Origin: Vibrio halioticoli NBRC 102217
Lineage (GTDB): Bacteria; Pseudomonadota; Gammaproteobacteria; Enterobacterales; Vibrionaceae
Assembly (NCBI RefSeq): GCF_000496695.1
Contig: NZ_BAUJ01000047.1
Span: forward strand, 1-42,344
Length of the DNA: 42,344 nucleotides
Direction of reading: 5' to 3'
Shown: positions 33,322 through 40,202 of the stretch, piece by piece
Layout of the letters: each line of letters opens with the position of its first letter
Position numbering within the stretch: position 1 is the stretch's first letter
Made by a program: the position numbers and the translations under genes
The notes under the pieces: model-generated
What the model was told of the DNA's origin: nothing
The model's database searches: none
Seen by the model: the letters and a program-made list of their open reading frames with translations, nothing else

Positions 33322-34197
33322 CTACTGCCACATTACCAAAACCGCCGCGCAGGCGACCAACACTAGCGCGAAAATATCCTTTCTTGGAATGCTTTCTTTG
33401 AGATAAAAGTACGACACAAGCATAGTGAAGAAAATCTCCACTTGTCCCAATGTTTTTACGTAAGGCACTGTTTGTAACGACATGGCGCTAAACCAACCAA
33501 AAGAGCCTATAAAACTGGCTAAGCTGGTCATGATCACAAGTTTAGGTTTGCTAAACATCTGTTTGAGTGTATTACGATCTTTTATGAGTAAGTAGCCTGT
33601 CAGCAAAAGGGTTTGGAGAAAGATAACAATGAACAGCACCCATGCTGCGCGGTGTGGAAATGGCAAGCTTAGACTTAAACTTGCCTCTCTTATCCATAAT
33701 GAAGTCAGCGCAAATGCGGTGCTACAGGCTAAACCTAACGCCGCTGTATTGAGCGAAATACCCCGAAATCCTTTCGGGCAACTGAGGATCAAAACTGCGA
33801 TACCGCCTAGCAAAACCCCCACCCATCCTAAAAAGGTCAAGCTAGTGCCAAAAAACAGCACCCCTAAAAATGCCGCCACTGGCGCTTCTGATTTCGCCAG
33901 TCCCGCGCCAATCGCAAAGTTGTTTTGTTTAAACAGCACTACCATTAACGCGGTGGCGACAATTTGCATGATGGCTGCAGCAATCAGAAAAAACCACGAA
34001 TAACCGGTAAAGGTTGGCATAGCCGCGGGTTGCCATTGATAGAGGGCGATTAAATACAATAAGGCGAGGGGGCTAGCCCATAGAAAGCGTGCCAGTGTAA
34101 CGCCACTGACATTTAGGGTTTTACTTAATTGGTTTTGAAAAGCGTTGCGCCATGATTGGCTAAAAGCAGCCAAAAAGGTGAAAAAGATCCAGCTCAC
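33322..34197 (-). CDS. DMT-family (EamA) transporter
   Basis: This 291-residue protein begins at GTG 34197, preceded by AAGGAC. It has about ten hydrophobic helices in two EamA halves, with the inner repeat pattern ALMVVLFKQNNFAIGAGLAKSEAPVAAFLGVLFFG and again in the second half LASFIGSFGWFSAMSLQTVPYVKTLGQVEIFFTMLVSYFYLKE. It is likely an exporter of metabolites at the inner membrane. Substrate unknown. It is transcribed alone between the Nudix gene and the arsenic-type pair. Confidence 0.88.
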   Translation of the reverse strand: MSWIFFTFLAAFSQSWRNAFQNQLSKTLNVSGVTLARFLWASPLALLYLIALYQWQPAAMPTFTGYSWFFLIAAAIMQIVATALMVVLFKQNNFAIGAGLAKSEAPVAAFLGVLFFGTSLTFLGWVGVLLGGIAVLILSCPKGFRGISLNTAALGLACSTAFALTSLWIREASLSLSLPFPHRAAWVLFIVIFLQTLLLTGYLLIKDRNTLKQMFSKPKLVIMTSLASFIGSFGWFSAMSLQTVPYVKTLGQVEIFFTMLVSYFYLKESIPRKDIFALVLVACAAVLVMWQ

Positions 34198-34390
34198 GTT
34201 CGTCCTTAGAATGAGTCTTTAATAGAGTGAACCATCCTACAGATACAAGGCGTTAAACCATAGGCTTTTATCCATTCCTCCTTGTTTGTATGTGGTAATC
34301 TTGTGTGCAGTAACCTTGTGCACGTTAATTTTTTATATAGAGCTTGGTGTAGCCATCTACTGACAGCCACACCAAGCAGACTTAACTCAT

Positions 34391-35473
34391 TTAAAACATG
34401 AAGTTATATAGATAACCCGCGCCCATTGCCATCCCTAAAATTACCACTAAGAATGCCGCAATTAATGGGTTCTTAAATATAGATTTAAGCAAAATAACCT
34501 CGGTTAAACTGGCGCCTGCACTGCCTATAATCAATGCCATTACTGACCCTAGCGCCATGCCTTTTTGCACCAATGCCGCACTTAAAGGAATCACGGCTTC
34601 TGCGCGAATATAAAGGGGAATACCAATAATGGCGGCAATAGGAATGGCGTACCACACTTTGTCACCAGCGTATTTTGCAATTAGGTCGGTTGGGATGAAG
34701 CCATAAATGAATGAACCAATTAAAATGCCGATCAACAAGTAAGGAAGTACTTGCTTAAAGTCTTTCCAAGTGGATGCCCAAATACGAACCCAGCGGCTTG
34801 GTTCTGTTTTTTGTAGTGAAATTGTGCCATCACAGTTGGTGTTTAATTGCAGTGTTGGTTCTGGTTGTTGTGTTTTATTTGCATTTGCCTTGCCTGAAGT
34901 ACAGCAAGAAGTACTCGCTATCTTAGGTTCATTAGGTTCATTAGGTTCACCACAACTTTCACTACTGCTCTCAGCACAGGTATTTGTTGCAGAGCAAGAG
35001 CCTTGCACACTGTCTGCTTGGTAAGCTTCTTGGCGTACATACTTTTCAAAACCCAACTGTTCCAGTACATAACCAGAGACTACGGACACTAACATAGCAA
35101 TGGCAAAATAAAATATCGCCACTTTAAAGCCAAAGGTGACTACAAATAAGCCAATAATGACGGGGTTAAGTAACGGGCTGGCGAATAGGAATACCAGCAT
35201 AGGCCCAAACCCTGCGCGAGCTCTTAGCAAACCTTTTAAGAAGGGAATGGTTGAGCAAGAACAAAACGGCGTTATCGAGCCTAAAAGTGCGGCAACAAAG
35301 TATCCACGTCCATTTTTTGAGCTAAGGATCGATTGGATCTTTTGCGGTGTAATGAATTCTTGTAGTACTCCTACCAAATAACTAATGGCAAGAAATAAAA
35401 CGGTCAGTTCTGCGGCTAAAAATAGGAACATGTGTCCTGCTTCTTGCGCCATGCTTAATAATTGGTTGTTCAT
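34391..35473 (-). CDS. ArsP-like/SO_0444-type permease with Cys-rich loop
   Basis: The 360-residue protein has two groups of about four transmembrane helices. TPFCSCSTIP at residues 69-77 (Cys71, Cys73) is the signature of the permease family that includes the organoarsenical exporter ArsP and the metal exporters of the SO_0444 type. Between the groups (about residues 155-210) is a cytoplasmic loop rich in Cys: CSATNTC, ESCG, SCC and NCDG. This loop could take up thiol-binding metals or arsenicals. It would export the compound through the inner membrane. The ArsR-type repressor gene lies 117 bases upstream on the same strand, so the two are likely one operon. Substrate (arsenical, Cu, Zn) is not settled. 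Confidence 0.85.
   Translation of the reverse strand: MNNQLLSMAQEAGHMFLFLAAELTVLFLAISYLVGVLQEFITPQKIQSILSSKNGRGYFVAALLGSITPFCSCSTIPFLKGLLRARAGFGPMLVFLFASPLLNPVIIGLFVVTFGFKVAIFYFAIAMLVSVVSGYVLEQLGFEKYVRQEAYQADSVQGSCSATNTCAESSSESCGEPNEPNEPKIASTSCCTSGKANANKTQQPEPTLQLNTNCDGTISLQKTEPSRWVRIWASTWKDFKQVLPYLLIGILIGSFIYGFIPTDLIAKYAGDKVWYAIPIAAIIGIPLYIRAEAVIPLSAALVQKGMALGSVMALIIGSAGASLTEVILLKSIFKNPLIAAFLVVILGMAMGAGYLYNFMF
34925..34951. repeat. Three 9-bp repeats inside the permease gene
   Basis: AGGTTCATT occurs twice and AGGTTCACC once, encoding the repeated Asn-Glu-Pro in the Cys-rich loop (NEPNEPK). Copy number could vary by slippage without frame shift. Confidence 0.85.
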
Positions 35474-35590
35474 TGTGTTGCTCTCTATATTTCGACAATA
35501 TTGGAATTATAGAAATGTTAGTCGCTATTACAAGCTTTAATTTCCATAAAAATCGAAATATAAGCTAATAAATTGAATTACAAGAAGATT

Positions 35591-35899
35591 TTATTTTGAT
35601 TCTCTGAGGCAATATTCGTCTAGGCAACATTCGTCTTGTAGGAAATCGATAACCTGTTGCAGATTTTCGTACTGAGCAATGCAAAATAAGGTGCGACCTT
35701 CACGTCTTTGAGAAAGCAATCCGGCAGAAGATAAGTTGGAAATATGATGAGAGAGCGTGGAGCTAGGGATATTCAATTGTTGCTGAATATCGCCAACAGG
35801 CACACCTTGATGACCGGCTTTTACCGCCAATTTATAAATACTGAGACGTGTGGGATGACCAAGTTCTTTTAGTGCTTTGGCGACGTGTTCTAGTTGCAT
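35591..35899 (-). CDS. arsR: ArsR-family repressor
   Basis: The 102-residue protein has a winged helix-turn-helix, with LNIPSSTLSHHISNLSSAGLLSQRREGRTLFC forming the recognition helix and wing. The C-terminal tail has CCLDEYC, three Cys that could bind trivalent arsenic or a soft metal, a placement unlike the classic CVC of E. coli ArsR. Metal binding would release it from DNA. It is preceded by GGAGAGAAGC. A small inverted repeat just upstream is a candidate operator. Confidence 0.88.
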   Translation of the reverse strand: MQLEHVAKALKELGHPTRLSIYKLAVKAGHQGVPVGDIQQQLNIPSSTLSHHISNLSSAGLLSQRREGRTLFCIAQYENLQQVIDFLQDECCLDEYCLRESK

Positions 35900-35918
35900 G
35901 CTTCTCTCCTGATAATAA

Positions 35919-35934
35919 TTCCATGCTAGTGGAA
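35919..35934. promoter_or_regulatory. Candidate ArsR operator
   Basis: TTCCA and TGGAA flank a 6-base spacer, 20 bases upstream of the ArsR ATG. Five-base arms are short, so this is tentative. Confidence 0.35.
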
Positions 35935-35963
35935 GTATCTAGGTGAAGCAAGCATGCATTGCC

Positions 35964-36163
35964 TTATAGAGCCCAGTTTAATGCTGGCCAGCCATTGATG
36001 TGCGCGGCTACGGCAAGTTGCGGGCAAGGGTTGACCACAAATGTGCTATCGGCACGCAAACACATGGGCTTATCGTTAATAGAATCGGAGTAAAACACGA
36101 TGTGATGCTCTTTAAAGCTAGGGTGCTGTTCTAGCCATTGCTCTAGGCAGGTGACTTTCCCGC
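35964..36163 (-). pseudogene. C-terminal remnant of a HAD-IB phosphatase
   Basis: The C-terminal end of a SerB-like HAD-IB phosphatase is clear: GKVTCLEQWLEQHPSFK, then FYSDSINDKPMCLRADSTFVVNPCPQLAVAAHINGWPALNW. The F-Y-S-D-S-x-N-D motif supplies the last metal-binding Asp residues. The N-terminal half, with the phosphorylated Asp motif DxDxT, is missing. The frame continues past about 36163 but in sequence that encodes an ABC permease on the other strand, so the break is a DNA fusion, not an assembly gap. Vibrio phosphonate loci often carry a HAD gene here. Confidence 0.8.
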
Positions 36164-37364
36164 ACGCATTGATGATATTAATTACCTCTTTGCGCACCTC
36201 GGATGCACGCTTATATGAAGCAAGCCGAGCGTTAAAAACCTCACTATTAAAAACCTTTTTTATCTTCACTTTGCCTGCAGCAAAATATGGCGTCATTAGT
36301 ACCTTAATTGTGGTCTTTACACTGGTAGTGTGTGATTTTGGTGTGCCGAAAGTGATTGGCGGTAGCTACAACGTGTTGGCAACCGATATCTTCAAACAAG
36401 TTGTTGGCCAGCAAAATTTTGCCATGGGTGCCGTTACCAGTATTTTGCTACTACTGCCTGCGGTATTTGCATTCGCGGTGGATCGTTGGGTGCAAAAGAA
36501 GCAAAAGAACTTATTTGATACACGCTCTGTGGCCTACGAACCAAAGCCTCATGCGTTACGTGACGGACTGTGTTTGCTGTATTGCATCACCATTAGTGTT
36601 GCAGTGTTGGCTGTTTTAGGAATGGCGGTGTACGGCTCTTTAGTCACTTTCTGGCCGTGGAATAAGGCGCTGACTTTAAGTAATTATAACTTTAGCGAAC
36701 TGAGCACTTATGGCTGGAACCCTTATTATAACTCTCTGACTTTGGCGGGTTGGGCTGCAATTATTGGTACGGTGATTATCTTCATTGGTGTCTATTGTAT
36801 TGAAAAAGGACGCGGTTTGCGCCTTTACGCCAAGCAATGCAAATGGTCAGTGTTATTCCTATGGCCGTACCAGGAATGGTGCTGGGCTTGGGTTACATCT
36901 TTTACTTTAATGATGCGAATAACCCATTAAACTTTTTGTATAGCACCATGGCATTTTTGGTGGTGAATACGGTGGTTCACTATTATACCGTTGGGCATAT
37001 GACCGCGATTACAGCATTGAAACAAATTCCTGCTGAAATTGAATCAACCGCAGCATCGGTTAAATTACCGCAATATAAATTGTTTTTTAAGGTGACACTT
37101 CCAGTTTGTTTACCTGCGGTATTAGATATTGCTATATACTTATTTATCAACGCTTTAACCACGACCTCGGCGGTAGTATTCTTATATTCTACCGACACCA
37201 TCCCAGCGTCTGTTTCAGTGTTAAATATGGACGATACCGGCCAAACGGGTGCAGCAGCGGCAATGGCAGTAATGATCATGATTTCAGCCGCAGTGGCAAA
37301 GCTAGTACATATTGGCTTGGATAAGTTACTAGGAAAGAAAACACAAGCCTGGCGAAAACGATAA
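36151..37364 (+). pseudogene. ABC permease, 2-aminoethylphosphonate type, truncated and frameshifted
   Basis: The sequence is the C-terminal two thirds of a fused permease: PHALMILITSLR..., DFGVPKVIGGSYNVLATDIFKQVVGQQNF, then a second set of helices. Both halves match the permease family that serves 2-aminoethylphosphonate uptake (PhnV type). The reading frame shifts at about 36833-36838: before it the frame is that of 36151, after it the frame of 36837. A one-base deletion in CAATG would restore K-Q-M-Q-M-V-S-V-I-P. The N-terminal part is absent where the HAD remnant begins. The transporter cannot be functional as drawn. The ATPase and binding protein are not in the window. Confidence 0.8.
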
Positions 37365-37375
37365 AAGGAAAATCA

Positions 37376-38080
37376 GTGCAGTACGTAAAAATTAAAGACG
37401 TTATCGTAGAACAAATTGAGTCAGGACAACTTAGCCCAAGACAAAAATTGCCCGCTGAGCGAAAGCTTGCTGAGCTTTTTGATACGACTCGCGTGACGTT
37501 GCGCGAGGCATTATCGCTGCTTGAAGCAGAGGGCAGAATATACAGAGAAGATCGTCGAGGTTGGTTTATTTCTCCTGCGCCATTGCGCTACGACCCAACG
37601 CTTGCGCTTAATTTTGCCGATATGGCGAAATTACAAAACCGTGAGCCATTGACGGAATTGATCAGTGCCAAAAGCGTGCTGGCAGATAAACATGTGTCGG
37701 CATTGCTAGGTTTACCGGCATTTTCTGATGTATTTCAAGTAGAGCGTGTGCGCTATTTAGAGCAGCGTCCGGTTGTGTTTGTGAAGAACTATGTGATCCC
37801 GGCGCTAACACCAACCTTGCTTGACTGTGATTTATCATCGTCTTTGACTGATATTTATCGTGAGCAGTTTGGCGTGCGTTACTCAGAGATCCGTTATCGG
37901 GTGAGTACAACCTCATTGTTTGGCAACGTGGCACAAAAACTCAGAGCCACAGCGGGAACGCCTGCGATGTTAGTGCAGCGTCTTAACTACGATAAGCACG
38001 CTGGTTTGATTGATTGTGATTTAGAATATTGGCGACATGATGCGATCTGCATTGAGTCGGCATCTAAGCTATTAGATTAA
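37376..38080 (+). CDS. phnR: GntR/UTRA regulator, PhnR-like
   Basis: GTG 37376 follows AAAGGAAA and gives 234 residues. The N-terminal winged helix covers residues 1-70 (LSPRQKLPAERKLAELFDTTRVTLREALSLLEAEGRI). The UTRA ligand-binding domain follows (ERVRYLEQRPVVFVKNYVIP, QRLNYDKHAGLIDCDLEYWRHDAI). It sits 11 bases after the permease remnant and before the FAD gene. The arrangement suggests it controls 2-aminoethylphosphonate use. It has no frame damage, so it may still regulate other genes. Confidence 0.8.
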   Translation: MQYVKIKDVIVEQIESGQLSPRQKLPAERKLAELFDTTRVTLREALSLLEAEGRIYREDRRGWFISPAPLRYDPTLALNFADMAKLQNREPLTELISAKSVLADKHVSALLGLPAFSDVFQVERVRYLEQRPVVFVKNYVIPALTPTLLDCDLSSSLTDIYREQFGVRYSEIRYRVSTTSLFGNVAQKLRATAGTPAMLVQRLNYDKHAGLIDCDLEYWRHDAICIESASKLLD

Positions 38081-38117
38081 TATTGTTGAAATAATCGCTG
38101 GCTTTTAAAGACCCGTA

Positions 38118-38141
38118 GGCTTCCAAGCGGAAGCCTTTTTT
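38118..38141 (+). terminator. Terminator after the GntR regulator
   Basis: GGCTTCC pairs with GGAAGCC around AAGC, followed by six T residues. Confidence 0.92.
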
Positions 38142-38192
38142 ACGCCTATACCATGGCGATTCGACTAAAAATTATACAACTGTAGGTGCAAC

Positions 38193-39596
38193 ATGTCTGT
38201 AGAAACACACCCATGTTTTTGGATTACTGAAGCAAAGCAACAACCTGACTGGCAAGAATCTGAATCTCTGCATCAAGATATTGACGCGGATGTTTGCATT
38301 GTTGGCGGCGGATACACCGGACTTTGGACATCGATTCTTATTAAGCAACAATCGCCACAAACCAAAGTTGTGGTGCTAGAGAAGAGTTTTTGTGGCGCAG
38401 GTGCATCTGGCGTCAATGGCGGTTGTATGCTGACTTGGGCGGCTAAATATTCTTCAATGTGTAAGATGTTTGGTGAAGAGCGAGCAAAGTTTTTAGTCTT
38501 AGAGTCTGAGCAAGTGATTTATGAGATTGAAGCGTTTTGTAAAGAGCATGGCATAGACGCAGGCCTTAGAAGACACGGCACTTATTACACTGCCACAAAC
38601 TCAGCCCAATGTGGCGCACTAGATTCGACATTAGAGAAACTCGATAAAGAAGACCTTAATAGTTGGCAGAAAGTATCCACCGAGCAACTCAATCAAAATA
38701 CGGGCTCTGCTCGTAATATAGAAGGACACTTCTCGCAAGCGGCCGGTAGTGTTCAGCCTGCATTACTGGCAAGAGGGCTTCGCCGCGTGGCACTGTCTTT
38801 AGGCGTCGAAATCTATGAAAATAGCGAAATGACACGTATCGAATATGGTGAACCTGCGACTGTGTATAGCCATGAAGGCTCAGTAAAAGCAGGCAAGGTG
38901 GTATTGGCGCTTAATGCTTGGATGGTGGATAAATTTAAGCAGTTCAAAAACAGCATAGTAGTGGTGTCGTCAGACATGGTGATTACCAAGCCTTTGGGCA
39001 GTCAACTTGCGCAGTCGGGTCTCTCTGATGGAGTAACAGTTGTTGATTCTAGAATTTTTGTGCATTACTACCGAGATACCGTGGATGGACGTTTAATGCT
39101 TGGCAAAGGGGGCAACCGTTTCTCTTTTAATAACCAAGTTGAACCTATGTTCAATTGTCAAAGCCATTATTTTGAGCTGTTACAAGGTGCTTTTGATCGA
39201 CTGTTTCCTAATTTAGGTCGTGAACAGATTGAGTTTAATTGGACCGGAGGCTCTGATCGCTCAACAACGGGCTTTCCATTCTTTGGCAATATCAAAAATC
39301 AGTCGAATATATTCTATGGTTTAGGTTACTCCGGTAATGGCGTCGCCCAGACTCGTATCGGCGGCAAAATCTTGTCCGCCATGGCATTGGGGATTAAAAA
39401 CGAGTACGCAAATTGCGCTTTAACGGGCGGTCCTAGAGGTCATTTCCCACCTGAGCCAATGCGTTGGATGGGCGCGATGATGGTGCGAGATGCAGTTCGA
39501 CGTAAAGAAAGTGCGGAAGATGACGGCCGTTCGCCACTTATTGTTGACCGATGGCTTGCGAAACTAGCGGGGCCAGCAGGAAAGGCTGATAAATAA
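38193..39596 (+). CDS. FAD-dependent amine oxidoreductase, phosphonate-linked (PbfC-like)
   Basis: The 467-residue protein has the dinucleotide fold VCIVGGGYTGLWTS (residues 34-47) followed by VVVLEKSFCGAGASGVNGG, a D-amino acid oxidase-like glycine oxidase family. NWTGGSDRSTTGFPFFGNI and YSGNGVAQTRIGGKIL near the C-terminus complete the fold. It oxidises an amine using FAD in the cytoplasm. Its place in the phosphonate region fits the proteins shown to oxidise N-alkylated 2-aminoethylphosphonate (PbfC type); that is by context, and a sarcosine- or gamma-glutamylputrescine-type substrate is possible. It has its own start with AGGTG and follows a terminator. Confidence 0.85.
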   Translation: MSVETHPCFWITEAKQQPDWQESESLHQDIDADVCIVGGGYTGLWTSILIKQQSPQTKVVVLEKSFCGAGASGVNGGCMLTWAAKYSSMCKMFGEERAKFLVLESEQVIYEIEAFCKEHGIDAGLRRHGTYYTATNSAQCGALDSTLEKLDKEDLNSWQKVSTEQLNQNTGSARNIEGHFSQAAGSVQPALLARGLRRVALSLGVEIYENSEMTRIEYGEPATVYSHEGSVKAGKVVLALNAWMVDKFKQFKNSIVVVSSDMVITKPLGSQLAQSGLSDGVTVVDSRIFVHYYRDTVDGRLMLGKGGNRFSFNNQVEPMFNCQSHYFELLQGAFDRLFPNLGREQIEFNWTGGSDRSTTGFPFFGNIKNQSNIFYGLGYSGNGVAQTRIGGKILSAMALGIKNEYANCALTGGPRGHFPPEPMRWMGAMMVRDAVRRKESAEDDGRSPLIVDRWLAKLAGPAGKADK

Positions 39597-40202
39597 CCTT
39601 CTTAGTTTAATTAATTTTCTCAATCTGCGCATCTTAATAAATTGAAATTCATACATTTCTAATTTCACTCTCGCCCCATATTTACAGAGGTGAGAGTGCT
39701 TCTTCGCTTAAATAACTTGCCAAATTGCCAATCCTACCCTTGTTACTCATGCCACAGTAGAGACTGTAAGTGATGAGCCTGAGCCGACACATCTACACCA
39801 ACCGTGACCTCGCATACTGGTTTTCCATCGATAACTGGCATTTTTATATCTACCCGAACAAAAAATCATTAAAACATTAAGAAGCTAAACTTCGTATAAA
39901 TATGAAAGTAATAGGAATGTTTGTGTCATGTGCTTTTATCGGAATCTAACTTTGTAAAACTGAAACCACTGAGAGTAACGATTAAAATGGTGTGTCGGAT
40001 GTGTAAATGCAAATAATAGAAGACACCCCATATAATTAACAATGAGTGATGCTCGATGAAATATATTGGATGTTTTTAACTGTGTATGATGCAACTTACT
40101 CACTAGGCTTAATCATAATCTTATGATTTTCGAGCGAATATTTATCAAATTAGTAGTAATGAACCATACTTTAACTAAGCGCAAAAAGTGACGGTAAAAT
40201 TA
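39597..40202. other. 606-base intergenic region upstream of the adhesin
   Basis: The region contains a hairpin CACTCTC/GAGAGTG (39667-39699), a 35-codon open frame at 39773-39880 (M-S-L-S-R-H-I-Y-T-N-R-D) with no known match, and a 250-base AT-rich stretch likely to hold the adhesin promoter. I see no tRNA, IS end or other firm feature. The small frame's ribosome binding site is weak (TAAGTG), and it could be a degraded gene. Confidence 0.4.
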
